A DNA stretch of 64,000 bases from UBA6055 sp965203755 (GCA_965203755.1 OZ241910.1:620001-684000); one strand, 5' to 3'; positions 1 through 9,474 are shown, numbered from the stretch's first letter. The notes: generated by a model from the letters alone, not told the origin. A program made the numbers and translations.

Positions 1-1654
1 GGTCAGTTTGAGCTTGGGGATGACTTCGAGGCCCATAAAACTCATCGCCATAAAGGGATCGCTCATGCGGCTGCCCAATTTATGCGCCTCTTTGATTAAT
101 CGGTCATATTGCGCCCGCACCTCCTCAATCGGAGATTGACTCAGCAGGCCAGCTACCGGCAGCGGCAAACGCGCCAAGACTTGATTTTTATCGACCGCCG
201 CCAAGCCGCCGCCCATTTCTACAATGGCGTGCACAGCCCGCTTCATGCTGATATCATCAACGCCAATGACCGCCAGATTATGATGGTCGTGAGCAACCGT
301 GCCGGCGATGGCGCCACGCTTAAGCCCAAAACCCTTGATAAAACCTTTGCCGATATTCCCGCTGGCGCGATGCCGTTCCACCATGGCAAACTTCAAAATA
401 TCGCGCTCGACATCGCTGACAGCCAAACCATCAGCAAGCGCCGCGCGATCCACAAAATGCTCGGTCACGACTTGATCTCTGACAGCCTCGATGACATGAA
501 TTTTGTCCCCCTGCGCCGGGATCGAAAAGTCGAGCGCATCCAGCTTGATGTTCAGCGCGCCGCGCAAATCATGCGGACGTTCGCTTGACCGCCCAAGGAC
601 CATCTCACCGGACTCAGCCACCAGCAAGCCGCCCCGATAGACCTGCTCGGGAACAAAGCTCTCCAAATCTGAAAAGACTACCAGGTCGGCGTACTTGCCC
701 GGCGCAGCAGCGCCATGCTTCTTCAAGCCAAAATAACGCGCGCTGTTAATCGTACCCATCCGAATCGCCGTCATTGGGTCGATTCCATGCTCAATCGCCA
801 CTCGAATCATACCATCAATCGATCCCTTGTCGATGAGGTCGGCCGGTATTCGATCATCGGTGCAGAAGCAAATCGAACCATGATTTTCCGGCGTAATCAA
901 CGGCAGCAGCGGGACAAGGTTGCGAGTCGCTGTTCCTTCTCGAATAAAGATGGTCAGACCCAAGCGGAGTTTTTCCAGCGCTTCGGCGACAGAGGTGCAT
1001 TCATGTTCGCTTTGAATGCCAGCCGTAACATAAGCGTTCAGCATGGCGCCAGTCATGCCCGGCGCGTGACCATCCAGTATGCGGCGCCGGTACAGTCCGA
1101 TTTTGTCGAGCATGCCTTCGTCGCCCAGCGCCACGCCCGGATAATTCATCAATTCCGCCAAGCCAAGCACCCAGGGATGATGAAGCAGTTCGCCAAGATC
1201 TTCGGCTTCCAGACGCGCGCCCGATGTTTCCATTTCAGTCGCCGGCACGCAACTGGATGCCATCACATACATGCTCATCATGCCATGCCTAGCCCGTTCC
1301 AGCATAAAATGGATTCCCTCAAGCCCCATCACATTGGCGATTTCATGGGGATCGGCAATGACTGTGGTCACGCCATGCGGCAAAACCGCGCGGGCAAATT
1401 CGGGCGGCGTGACCAGGCTGCTTTCGATATGCACATGGGCATCGATCAACCCCGGCGCGACATACCTGGCCTTCAAGTCGATTTTCCTGTTCAGCCTCAT
1501 AGCCGGCGCCCAAGGCAACAATATGGCGGTCATGGATAACCAGGTCGGCGGCATGGATTTCGCCGCTAATCACATTGACCAGCCTTGCATTCCGTAAAAT
1601 CAAGTCGGCCGGCCGATCCCCGCGGGCGGCAGCCAGACGATCAACAATAGACAT
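1..1654 (-). CDS. ade: Adenine deaminase, frameshifted and cut by window edge
   Basis: This encodes an amidohydrolase-superfamily adenine deaminase (adenine to hypoxanthine and ammonia, purine salvage, cytoplasmic). The start at 1654 has a strong Shine-Dalgarno (AGGAGGT). The first ~57 codons give the family N-terminus (LILRNARLVNVISGEI). The frame then breaks at an A4 run (TTTT at 1482-1485 on the plus strand). Dropping one A rejoins a frame that stays open to base 1 and reads YVAPGLIDAHVHIESS, DPHEIANV and CFCTDD, all family hallmarks including metal ligands. About 550 residues are visible; the family is usually about 570-600, so only a short C-terminus is missing. The shift may be a homopolymer sequencing error or a real lesion. 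It lies 44 bp downstream of another purine deaminase, so the two are probably co-transcribed. Confidence 0.85.
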
Positions 1655-1698
1655 TCCGACACCTCCTGAAAAACCAGTCGCTTCAATCCCGAATGGCG

Positions 1699-3054
1699 CT
1701 AGCTGTCTCCTCGAATAAGCTGAAGCGACAGTTTATTGTGTTTCTCAATCAACACCGGCAAATCAACCACCAGGAGATGACCGTCTTCTATCACAATGCT
1801 GCCATTGATAATCGACAGATCAACCTGTGGCGGCGGGCAAAAAATCAAGCCGGCAATCGGGTCATGCCCGGCGCCGGCCATGCCTATCGCATCCAAGCGG
1901 CAGGCGATGATGTCAGCAGCCATGCCGGGTGCGATCCGGCCGATATCGTCGCGCCCAAGAACGGTGGCGCCGCCCACAGTCGCCAGTTCAAGCGCTTCGC
2001 GAGCCGACAGGCCGGCGGCATCGCCATTCACCCGTTGCAGCAGCATCGCCTGCCGGGCTTCGTTCAGCAAGTGGCCGCCATCATTGGAAGCCGAACCATC
2101 GACGCCTAGGCCGACCCTGACCCCCTGGTCAATCATCCGACGCAGCGGCGCCATGCCCGATGCCAGCCGCATGTTAGAAGAGGGACAATGGCAAACGCCG
2201 GTTTTTGTACGCGCAAACAAGCCGATCTCATCGGGATTCAGCTTGACGCAATGGGCGTGCCACACATCCTCCCCGACCCAGCCCACACTCGCGGCATAAT
2301 CGCCGGGACCTTGCCCAAAGCGCTCCAGGCAAAAGGCTGCATCGCTGTCATTTTCCGCCAGATGGGTATGCAGATGAACGCCGTAATCGCGCGCCAGGCT
2401 GGCCGATTCGCGCATTAAATCGGCCGACACGCTAAAGGGTGAACAGGGCGCCACCGCGATCCGCAGCATGGCATGCGGCGCGGCGTTATGACAGCTTTCG
2501 ATGAGGCTTTGCGTATCTTTGAGAATGTCGGATTCCCGCTCGACTATTTCGTCGGGCGGCAGCCCGCCCTGGCTTTCGCCCCGGCTCATGGCGCCGCGGG
2601 CGGCATGAAAACGCAGGCCCATTTCATCAGCCGCGCGGATTTCATCTTCAAGCCGCACATCGTTGGGGAAAATGTAGAGATGATCGCTTGAGGTGGTGCA
2701 GCCCGACAGCATCAGTTCAGCCATCGCCAGCTTGGCTGAAGTATAGATATGCTCGCCGGTCAGACGAGTCCAGATGGGATATAAGGTCCTTAGCCAATCA
2801 AACAGTTCACTGTCCTGCGCCAGCGCGCGCGTCAGACTTTGGTACATGTGATGATGGGTGTTGACCAAGCCCGGCAGCGCCACATGATTTGACAAATCCA
2901 AAACCCGGTCGGCTGTAGCTGCGGGCATCGCGTCCAGCGGTCCCAGCGCAGCGATGACGTTATCCTGAATGTAGACGGACACATGGGACAATTCCGGCCG
3001 CCGCGGATCCATCGTCGCCAGTGTGTGAATGTCCTTGAGCAATAACGTTGCCAT
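1699..3054 (-). CDS. 8-oxoguanine deaminase-like amidohydrolase
   Basis: A 451-residue Zn-dependent amidohydrolase of the TRZ/ATZ group, length typical of the family. Metal and catalytic motifs are in order: NTHHHM (65-70), HTHLAE (229-234), HAHC (266-269) and GVDGSASND (317-325). The segment QDSELFDWLRTLYPIW (80-95) is characteristic of 8-oxoguanine deaminases, which convert 8-oxoguanine to urate. No signal peptide is seen, so it should be cytoplasmic. It is upstream of adenine deaminase in the same direction, forming a two-gene purine base deamination unit. The TRZ/ATZ family also contains guanine and S-adenosylhomocysteine deaminases, so the exact substrate is inferred from the motif pattern. 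Confidence 0.8.
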   Translation of the reverse strand: MATLLLKDIHTLATMDPRRPELSHVSVYIQDNVIAALGPLDAMPAATADRVLDLSNHVALPGLVNTHHHMYQSLTRALAQDSELFDWLRTLYPIWTRLTGEHIYTSAKLAMAELMLSGCTTSSDHLYIFPNDVRLEDEIRAADEMGLRFHAARGAMSRGESQGGLPPDEIVERESDILKDTQSLIESCHNAAPHAMLRIAVAPCSPFSVSADLMRESASLARDYGVHLHTHLAENDSDAAFCLERFGQGPGDYAASVGWVGEDVWHAHCVKLNPDEIGLFARTKTGVCHCPSSNMRLASGMAPLRRMIDQGVRVGLGVDGSASNDGGHLLNEARQAMLLQRVNGDAAGLSAREALELATVGGATVLGRDDIGRIAPGMAADIIACRLDAIGMAGAGHDPIAGLIFCPPPQVDLSIINGSIVIEDGHLLVVDLPVLIEKHNKLSLQLIRGDS

Positions 3055-3195
3055 AGCTGTCTCGGCCGCCAGTCATTTTACCTAACTATATATCGCCGCC
3101 GGCCGGTCCACAAGCCATCCAGGTTCGGGCTATAAGGCCGTTCGCCGCGCGAACTTTGGTCAATATCATGCTTTGCCTTGCGGTCTTTCTCCGAA

Positions 3196-4071
3196 CTATT
3201 GTACATTCAGCGCCGCTTTGAGTGTGTTTCGCAGCAGCATCGCAATCGTCATCGGTCCCACACCTCCCGGAACTTTGGTAATATACCCGGCGACAGCCCG
3301 CGCCGATTCAAACTCCACATCGCCCACATAGCGATATCCCTTTTCAGCAGTCGGGTCATCAATTGAGTTCGAGCCAACGTCAATCACGATGGCGCCTTGT
3401 TTCAGCCATGCTCCTTTGACAAATTCCGGCTGCCCAAGGGCGGCGACGACGATATCGGCGAGCTTCAGACAGCCGGGCAGGTCGCGGGTGCGGCTGTGGC
3501 AGAGCGTAACGGTGGCGTTGGCATTGGTCAGCATCAGGAAAATCGGCAGACCAACGATATTGCTGCGCCCGATAACAGCTGCCCGCTTGCCCTCGATTGC
3601 CGCGCCGGTTTCTGCGATCAATGCCATGACGCCGGTCGGCGTCGCCGGGGTAAATGAAGGCTGGCGCCCGCGCATGCCCAGCCGGCCCAGATTCAGAGGA
3701 TGGATGCCGTCAACATCCTTCTTCAAGCTGATTTCGTTGAGCACGGCTTCTTCGTCAATGTGATCTGGCAGCGGCAGCTGCACCAGAATCCCGTGAATGT
3801 TCGAGTCGGCATTGTATTGACGCACCGCAGTTTCAACCTGTTCCTGGGTCGAATCAGCTGGCAGCATTTCCGCTTGGGACCAGATGCCAACTCGCTCACA
3901 GGCGCGCCGCTTCATGCGAACATACATGGATGAAGCGGCATCGTCGCCCACCAGCACAACGCCCAGGCCGGGCGCAGCGCCTTTTTGCTGGCGGTATCTG
4001 GTGACAGAAGCCTTGATTTCGCTTTGAATCCGCCGGGCAATAAGCCGTCCATCTATAATTTTGGCTGACAT
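3196..4071 (-). CDS. folD: Methylenetetrahydrofolate dehydrogenase/cyclohydrolase FolD
   Basis: Bifunctional one-carbon enzyme interconverting methylene-, methenyl- and 10-formyl-tetrahydrofolate in the cytoplasm. From the ATG at 4071 the protein has 291 residues, the normal family size. This start places the catalytic tyrosine and lysine at Y50 and K54, as in E. coli FolD, and has AAAGG 7 nt upstream; an in-frame ATG at 4089 would add six residues. Other motifs are VQLPLP (~97-102), KDVDGIHP (~118-125), GRSNIVG (168-174, nucleotide-binding loop) and PGGVGPMT (268-275). The usual PCTP motif reads PATP (142-145), so the conserved cysteine is an alanine. The gene is divergent from the guanylate kinase operon. 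Confidence 0.95.
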   Translation of the reverse strand: MSAKIIDGRLIARRIQSEIKASVTRYRQQKGAAPGLGVVLVGDDAASSMYVRMKRRACERVGIWSQAEMLPADSTQEQVETAVRQYNADSNIHGILVQLPLPDHIDEEAVLNEISLKKDVDGIHPLNLGRLGMRGRQPSFTPATPTGVMALIAETGAAIEGKRAAVIGRSNIVGLPIFLMLTNANATVTLCHSRTRDLPGCLKLADIVVAALGQPEFVKGAWLKQGAIVIDVGSNSIDDPTAEKGYRYVGDVEFESARAVAGYITKVPGGVGPMTIAMLLRNTLKAALNVQ

Positions 4072-4118
4072 CGGATTGCCTTTCTTCATCCTTTTCCTAT
4101 GGAGAATGTATCATCCTC

Positions 4119-4127
4119 TGCTATACT
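4119..4127 (+). promoter_or_regulatory. Extended -10 promoter for the guanylate kinase-ygfZ operon
   Basis: TGCTATACT is a good extended -10 element, 35 bp before the GTG start at 4163. It lies in the 91-bp gap between divergent folD and the kinase gene. No convincing -35 hexamer accompanies it, as is usual for extended -10 promoters. Confidence 0.5.
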
Positions 4128-4162
4128 GGACAGTACCATGAGCTTGACAAGGATAGCACATT

Positions 4163-4789
4163 GTGACCGCTTCCAGGAATCTGCCCGGTGTCATCTTTGT
4201 GATGATTGGCCCCGGCGGCGCCGGCAAGAGCGCCATTATGAAAGCCATCATCGCGCAGTCCGATCATATCCGGCAGCTGCCAACCGCGACCACCCGCGCC
4301 ATGCGACCCGATGAAGAGCAAGGGCGCGAACACCTGTTCGTGACTTTCGACCAATTCCAGCAAATGATTAAAAATGACCAGCTGCTGGAATACCAGGAAG
4401 TCACCCCCAACAAACTGTACGGGATTCCGCGCCAGCTGATAGCAGACTGCCTGTCCAGCGGCAAAATCCGCATCGCCGATATTGAAGTGCTGGGCGCCAA
4501 AGCGCTGGCGGCAGCCTTTCCCGACAATGCCATTCGGATTTTTGTCACCGTGCCGGGCGACAGCATCGCCGGGCAGCTGGCGCTGCTCGAGGAACGCATG
4601 CGGCAGCGCCGCGACAGCGCCGCCGACATTGCTCAACGGCTGGCGCGCGCCCAATTGCTTGAACTGCCCTATCAAAACTGCTGTGACTACATCGTCGTTA
4701 ACGATGCGCTGGAACCGGCGATATATGCCACCAGCGCCATCATCCAAAAAGAACTGCGGCAGCGCCGCTTTGCCAAGGCGCGGTTATGA
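4163..4789 (+). CDS. gmk: Guanylate kinase-like protein
   Basis: A 208-residue P-loop nucleoside monophosphate kinase, the size of guanylate kinase (GMP + ATP to GDP + ADP). The Walker A loop is GPGGAGKS (16-23), followed by the GMP-binding segment ATTRAMRPDEEQG (42-54) and YGIPR (86-90, usually YGT). The arginine-rich lid region is around EERMRQRRDSAADIAQRL. It starts at GTG 4163 with AAGGA upstream. It overlaps ygfZ by ATGA at 4786, implying translational coupling. The divergent P-loop (commonly GPSGVGKS/T) and the C-terminus leave some chance of a paralogue with altered specificity; no second gmk is in the window. Confidence 0.75.
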   Translation: MTASRNLPGVIFVMIGPGGAGKSAIMKAIIAQSDHIRQLPTATTRAMRPDEEQGREHLFVTFDQFQQMIKNDQLLEYQEVTPNKLYGIPRQLIADCLSSGKIRIADIEVLGAKALAAAFPDNAIRIFVTVPGDSIAGQLALLEERMRQRRDSAADIAQRLARAQLLELPYQNCCDYIVVNDALEPAIYATSAIIQKELRQRRFAKARL

Positions 4790-5850
4790 ATGCCCTAGCA
4801 GCCTGGCACCGCTCCCTGGGCGCCGCCCTTGCCGCCGACGGCATCCCGCTTGATTATGGCGACCAAGACGCAGAATTTGAGGCGGCGCTGGAAACATCCA
4901 TTCTGCTTGACCGCTCTCACGAGGGCCGTATGCTCTTGACCGGACCAGACCGCTTTGAGTTGGTCAATCGCATGTCTACCAACAATCTCATCGGGCTGAA
5001 ATTATACGAAGGACGTCCAACTGTTTTCACGAATGCCCATGCCCGCATCCTGTATCGGGTGATGAGCTACAGCCTGCCCGAAGGTTTGCTGCTGATTACT
5101 GAACCCGGACAAGGGAATGCGCTTGCCAATTATCTGCGGCGAAACATCTTTTTTGGCGACAAGGCTGAACTCCGCGAGCTTGGCGCGCAAACAGCCCACT
5201 TCGCCATTCACGGCGCCGCCGCGGATGCGGTGATGGCCAGCCTGCACGCGGAGCTTGCTGACCTGCCGCCGCTGTTCAGCGCCGAAATTGAAGCCGCGGA
5301 TGCCCGGCTTACCGCTGCCGGCCGCAAATCCATCGTCGGACAGCACTGGATCCTGGTCTGCCAACGGCATCAAGCTGCCGCCGTCCATCGTCATTTGCTG
5401 CAAGTCGGACGGGCGGCTGGGTTAAAACCGGCCGGGTCTCTGACGTACAACGTCTTACGCATACGAAGCGGAAGACCCGCCGGCTTGGAACTGGGGCCGG
5501 ATTATCTGCCGCTGGAAGTCGGATTATGGGACGAGATCAGTTTCAATAAGGGCTGTTATACTGGGCAGGAAATCATCGCGCGAATGGAAAGCCGGCGGCG
5601 CCTGGCTAAAACAATCGTCAAACTTGACCTGGCGGCATTCGTTCAGGCGCCCGCAGCGGTTTATGACGGCGGCCGACTGGCTGGCAAATTAACCAGCAGC
5701 GCCCAAGCTCCCAATCAGCAGATCTTTGCCCTCGCCGTAATCAAGACCGCCAGCGCCGGCCGCGGTACTGAACTAGAGGTCGGGCCGCAGCGCGTCGCAG
5801 CCAAAGTGATTGACCGCGCCGGGCAGCAGCCGGCGTTCATCTTTGAATAA
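4786..5850 (+). CDS. ygfZ: YgfZ/GcvT-like folate-binding protein
   Basis: A 354-residue member of the aminomethyltransferase-like family that uses tetrahydrofolate to support iron-sulfur cluster assembly or repair (cytoplasmic). The diagnostic motif KGCYTGQE is at residues 255-262, with the conserved cysteine at 257. Glycine-cleavage T-protein-like folds precede it, for example RMSTNNL near residue 63. GcvT proper lacks the KGCY-x-GQE motif, so this is YgfZ rather than the glycine cleavage enzyme. The ATG overlaps the stop of the upstream kinase gene. The gene converges on the FtsB-like gene 22 bp away. Confidence 0.85.
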   Translation: MNALAAWHRSLGAALAADGIPLDYGDQDAEFEAALETSILLDRSHEGRMLLTGPDRFELVNRMSTNNLIGLKLYEGRPTVFTNAHARILYRVMSYSLPEGLLLITEPGQGNALANYLRRNIFFGDKAELRELGAQTAHFAIHGAAADAVMASLHAELADLPPLFSAEIEAADARLTAAGRKSIVGQHWILVCQRHQAAAVHRHLLQVGRAAGLKPAGSLTYNVLRIRSGRPAGLELGPDYLPLEVGLWDEISFNKGCYTGQEIIARMESRRRLAKTIVKLDLAAFVQAPAAVYDGGRLAGKLTSSAQAPNQQIFALAVIKTASAGRGTELEVGPQRVAAKVIDRAGQQPAFIFE

Positions 5851-5872
5851 GGGACAAGCGGCGGCTTCAGGC

Positions 5873-6337
5873 TCAATTCAATTCAAGCGGCGGGCTGTCA
5901 AAGAACAGCGCCCACCACAACTCCCAGTTTTCCGGTTCAGGGGGCTTGGTCTGGAACTCCACCGGGCTGATGGCCGGCGCCTGTGTCTCTACATTGGACT
6001 GGGAACGTTGCGCCAGAACCAGCACCTCGTTGTCGCGTATCATTTTGCCCTCATCGCGCGCCCAAACCTCGACATAAGCATCGCTTTTCACATAATTGAG
6101 TTCAGCAGCGAGTTCCACCTGCCGCTGTTCAAGCAATTCGATCTCTTGCAGCACTTGAGTATGAATGCGCTGAAGTTCGCGGTCGGCTTGAATGCGGCTG
6201 CTAAAATTCAGCGTGAGCATTAAGCCCGCGCTTAGAATGACCGCAAACAAAACCTGAACACTGGACAACCGCCGTTCTTGACTGCGTTTTTCAATGATGT
6301 TTGATTCGATAGGTCGATTCGAGCCTGCTTCTGTCAT
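5873..6337 (-). CDS. FtsB/DivIC-like septum formation initiator
   Basis: A 154-residue bitopic membrane protein: a basic cytoplasmic N-terminus, one transmembrane helix (~26-45) and a coiled coil (~50-85, rich in Glu, Leu and Gln). A short conserved segment, YVEVWARDEGKMI, resembles the FtsB/DivIC signature (YIE-x-xAREELGMV). FtsB-type proteins join FtsL and FtsQ in the divisome. The ATG at 6337 is preferred; the longer in-frame reading to 6424 runs into the tRNA-Leu gene. The proline- and acid-rich C-terminus is not conserved in the family. It lies 62 bp downstream of tRNA-Leu and may share its transcript. Confidence 0.7.
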   Translation of the reverse strand: MTEAGSNRPIESNIIEKRSQERRLSSVQVLFAVILSAGLMLTLNFSSRIQADRELQRIHTQVLQEIELLEQRQVELAAELNYVKSDAYVEVWARDEGKMIRDNEVLVLAQRSQSNVETQAPAISPVEFQTKPPEPENWELWWALFFDSPPLELN

Positions 6338-6399
6338 TCGCTTCTCATCATCTGGATTAAGAATCCAGCAGCCATGACTTGGAGAAAACCCTGTAAGTG

Positions 6400-6483
6400 T
6401 GCCGAAGGTGGGAGTCGAACCCACACTCCCCGAAGAGAACTGCGCCCTGAACGCAGCGCGTCTGCCAATTCCGCCACTTCGGC
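6400..6483 (-). tRNA. tRNA-Leu (CAG)
   Basis: An 84-nt class II tRNA with acceptor stem GCCGAAG pairing with CTTCGGC, a long variable arm, T-loop TTCGACT and anticodon loop TTCAGGG, giving anticodon CAG. The discriminator is A. The 3' CCA is not encoded. Confidence 0.95.
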
Positions 6484-6499
6484 CAATGAGCTACTGGCA

Positions 6500-6527
6500 A
6501 GTATACCGCCTTCACAGAACTTGTCAA
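6500..6527 (-). promoter_or_regulatory. Promoter of tRNA-Leu
   Basis: On the minus strand a perfect TTGACA (6527-6522) and TATACT (6505-6500) are separated by 16 bp, 17 bp upstream of the tRNA 5' end. Confidence 0.75.
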
Positions 6528-6575
6528 TATCCGTATCGCCAATTCACAAATCCCTGTTTCAGGACTTTGCTGGCA

Positions 6576-6584
6576 TGCTATAAT
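6576..6584 (+). promoter_or_regulatory. Extended -10 promoter upstream of the SH3/serine hydrolase gene
   Basis: TGCTATAAT is a consensus extended -10 ending 23 bp before the ATG at 6608. The predicted leader is about 17 nt. No strong -35 is visible. Confidence 0.5.
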
Positions 6585-6607
6585 GCGTTCCGTTTATTAG
6601 CCTGAAT

Positions 6608-8314
6608 ATGATAGGTCTCTTGATGCGCTTATCCATGACCATCGCCGCCCTGTTCCTGTGCTTCGCCGCTTTTTCGCTGGCGCAGCAGCCAAACACAGGG
6701 GTCACAGCGCAGGCAATCGGTCAAGCCAATCTGCGGGCGGACGCCAGCATTGATTCGCAGCGAATTGGCGAAATCACCGCCGGCGCGTCTTATCCGGTGC
6801 TTGGGCGGAGTCAGTTTTACCCCTGGCTGCTTATAGGCGAACCCGACACTTACCGCCCCAAAGGCTGGGTCTATAACACTCTCGTTATTGTTCAGGGAAA
6901 CATCCAGGCTGTTCCATTTTCCGACTTGATTCTAAACCCGCCGCCGACTCCGACGGGGACATCCACGCCAAACCGGGCATCATCTGATGCGCTCGCCGCA
7001 GCCACGATCCCCGTCCCGACCGCGACCCCGCCGGCGGGCGGCTTTGGAGTCACGGGCGAGGTGATTGGCGAGGTCAATATCCGCTATGGACCCGGCATTG
7101 AATATCCGCGCGTCGGCGTCGCCTTTGCCGGCGAACGATATGAAATCACCGGTTATCACACCCAGGTTCCCTGGGTGCGGATACGTTTTGCCGGCGCCGC
7201 CAATCAGCAGGCATGGATTGCCCGCGACCTGCTGAAAATCAGCGGTCGCCTAAGCAGCGCGCAAGCCGTAACGCAGCTGCGGCTTAACCTGCCCACACTG
7301 ACAGCAACGCCCGCGGTCATCAGCGCCAGCAGCATAGTCGGTCGGTCGCCGGTTTCGCTTGGCGCCCGGTTTCGGGCCCTGGGCAATGACCTGTGGAACT
7401 TTGTGCTTGACCATGGATTTGACCCGGCGGCCAGCCGATTCGGCGCCTTGTTTGTGATGGATTTGCAAAGCGGCGAAGCCTTTGCCTTTGGCGACGATTT
7501 CGCTTTCAGCGGCACCAGCATCAATAAAATTGGCATTTTGGCGGCGCTCTATCAAACCTTGACCTATCCGCCCGCGGTCGATGCGGCCACGGATATCGCC
7601 AATACCATGATTTGCAGTGAAAACACAGCCACCAACCGGCTGTTGAGCCGTCTCGGCGGCGGCGACCTTTATCTCGGCGCGGAAGCCGTCACAAGTTTCT
7701 ATCGCCAACTCGGCCTGTCGCGGTCTTTTTTGACCGCGCCATTCACCACCATCGGCACACCGGTTCCCCCGCCCCGTCCTATCCTTTCGCCGCAGACAAG
7801 CACCGACCAGACCCGCGCCAACCCCGATCTTTCCAACCAGATCACAGTCTCGGAAATCGGGGCGCTGCTTGCCAGTGTGCATCAATGCGCTTACGGCGAG
7901 GGAGGCGCATTCACCGACGCCTTTGGCGCCGCTATAGCGCCGCGCGAATGCCGGCAAATGCTGCATGTGATGAGCAGCAACACAGTCGATGCCCTGCTCA
8001 AAGCCGGCGTGCCGGCCGATGTGCGCGTCGCACACAAGCACGGCTGGATTTCCGATACCCACGGCAACGCGGCTCTGTTCTTTACCCCCGGCGGCGACTA
8101 TGTAATCACCATGATGCTCTTTCAGCCTGAATGGCTCGATTTTCAGGAATCCCTGCCGGTGATTGCCGAAGTGTCGCGCCGGGTCTACAATTATTTTAAT
8201 CCAGACCAGCCCCAAGCCGCCATTCGCGACGGTTTTATTCCCGCCGTCGGCAGCTGCGATTATACCGGCGACCCGCTCGTTGCCGATTTGATGCAGTCAG
8301 TATGGCTGGAATAG
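6608..8314 (+). CDS. Secreted SH3-domain protein with class A beta-lactamase fold
   Basis: A 568-residue exported protein with a signal peptide (~1-25). Two SH3b-like repeats follow (~33-100 and ~147-212, each with an NxRxGP-type core: NLRADAS, NIRYGPG), joined by a Pro/Thr-rich linker, then a serine hydrolase domain from ~265. The active-site triad of class A enzymes is visible: SINK (304-307, SxxK), SEN (337-339, SDN-like) and KHG (477-479, KTG-like). SH3b domains commonly bind cell wall, so a wall-associated peptidase or beta-lactamase-like role is likely. The KHG and SEN variants make true beta-lactam hydrolysis uncertain. It is monocistronic and convergent with galT. Confidence 0.8.
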   Translation: MIGLLMRLSMTIAALFLCFAAFSLAQQPNTGVTAQAIGQANLRADASIDSQRIGEITAGASYPVLGRSQFYPWLLIGEPDTYRPKGWVYNTLVIVQGNIQAVPFSDLILNPPPTPTGTSTPNRASSDALAAATIPVPTATPPAGGFGVTGEVIGEVNIRYGPGIEYPRVGVAFAGERYEITGYHTQVPWVRIRFAGAANQQAWIARDLLKISGRLSSAQAVTQLRLNLPTLTATPAVISASSIVGRSPVSLGARFRALGNDLWNFVLDHGFDPAASRFGALFVMDLQSGEAFAFGDDFAFSGTSINKIGILAALYQTLTYPPAVDAATDIANTMICSENTATNRLLSRLGGGDLYLGAEAVTSFYRQLGLSRSFLTAPFTTIGTPVPPPRPILSPQTSTDQTRANPDLSNQITVSEIGALLASVHQCAYGEGGAFTDAFGAAIAPRECRQMLHVMSSNTVDALLKAGVPADVRVAHKHGWISDTHGNAALFFTPGGDYVITMMLFQPEWLDFQESLPVIAEVSRRVYNYFNPDQPQAAIRDGFIPAVGSCDYTGDPLVADLMQSVWLE

Positions 8315-8328
8315 ACCGCCGCCGGACA

Positions 8329-9414
8329 TTATCGCAACTTGTAATGAATATCCGACAGCTTCCGCAGCCGGGCGGCAGCCTGTTCGGCGGTGATGTCGCG
8401 CTGGGATTCAGCCAGCATTTCATAGCCCACCATAAATTTCTTCACGGTGGCCGAACGCAGAAGCGGTGGATAAAAATGTGCATGCAGCTGCCAGTGAGCA
8501 CAGTCATCCTCCCAATATGGCGCGCCATGCCATCCCATCGAATATGGAAAGGCGGTTTCAAACAAATTGTCATATCTAACCAGCAGACCTTTGAGAATCT
8601 CGGCGAGGGAATCACGCTGATTGGCATCCAAATCCGGCAGTCGGCGCACCGGCCGTTTGGGCAGCAGCAGAGTTTCAAAGGGCCACACCGCCCAATATGG
8701 CACGACGACTGTCCAGTGCGCGTTCTCCAGAACAATGCGCTCTCGCCGCTGCATTTCCTGTTGGACATAATCCATCAAGAGCAGGCTGCCATATTGGGCA
8801 TGATAGGCTTTTTGCTGTGCATCTTCGGTTTTTGGAATGCTGCCAAGGGTGTCGGTCGCCCATATCTGACCATGCGGATGTGGATTGGATGCGCCCATCA
8901 TCGCGCCGCGATTTTCAAAGACCTGCACCCAGGCATACCCGCGCCCAAGTTCAGCCGTTTGCCGCCCCCAAAGATCAACAACCCGGCGAATTTCGGCAGC
9001 GGACATCTCGGCCAACGTCAGGTCATGCCGCGGCGAAAAACAGATCACCCGCGCTTGACCCTGTACCGATTGGAGTTGAAACAGCCGATTTTCACTGGCG
9101 GCTGCTTGGGGCGCGTCTGGCAGGACGGCCGCAAAATCATTCGTGAACGCGAAGGCGCCGTCATAATCGGGATTGCGGTCGCCGTTGGCGCGGACATTGC
9201 CCGGACACAAATAGCACTTCGGATGATAGCGCGGGCGGTTATTCGGCATCAGGCTTTTCTGGCTTCCCTGCCACGGGCGTTTGGCGCGGTGAGGGGAAAT
9301 CAGAATCCATTCATCCATCAGAGGATTATAACGCCGATGCGAATGCGCCGCCGCCTCAAATGCCACGTTCCATTCCCCCAGCCGCGACTTGTTCTGGCTG
9401 CATAACGACCTCAT
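8329..9414 (-). CDS. galT: Galactose-1-phosphate uridylyltransferase
   Basis: A 361-residue HIT-superfamily GalT of the Leloir pathway, exchanging UMP between UDP-glucose and galactose-1-phosphate in the cytoplasm. The signature NPHPHGQIW (177-185) includes the nucleophilic histidine. CYLC (67-70) gives the first zinc ligand pair, and the N-terminal RYNPLMDEWILISPHRAKRPW (28-48) region is characteristic of the family. Length matches class I GalT (~350). No galK or galE is nearby, so its partners are elsewhere. The short 60-bp gap to the DUF971 gene suggests one transcript. Confidence 0.92.
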   Translation of the reverse strand: MRSLCSQNKSRLGEWNVAFEAAAHSHRRYNPLMDEWILISPHRAKRPWQGSQKSLMPNNRPRYHPKCYLCPGNVRANGDRNPDYDGAFAFTNDFAAVLPDAPQAAASENRLFQLQSVQGQARVICFSPRHDLTLAEMSAAEIRRVVDLWGRQTAELGRGYAWVQVFENRGAMMGASNPHPHGQIWATDTLGSIPKTEDAQQKAYHAQYGSLLLMDYVQQEMQRRERIVLENAHWTVVVPYWAVWPFETLLLPKRPVRRLPDLDANQRDSLAEILKGLLVRYDNLFETAFPYSMGWHGAPYWEDDCAHWQLHAHFYPPLLRSATVKKFMVGYEMLAESQRDITAEQAAARLRKLSDIHYKLR

Positions 9415-9474
9415 CGCGCCGCTTTGACTTCATTTGAAACAAGACCTCCTCGTCGGCAGCGCCCTCGCAAACAT

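Noticed and set aside
715..1539. Plus-strand ORFs over the first 1.6 kb
   Set aside because: Antisense to the adenine deaminase coding sequence, which shows strong motifs on the minus strand.
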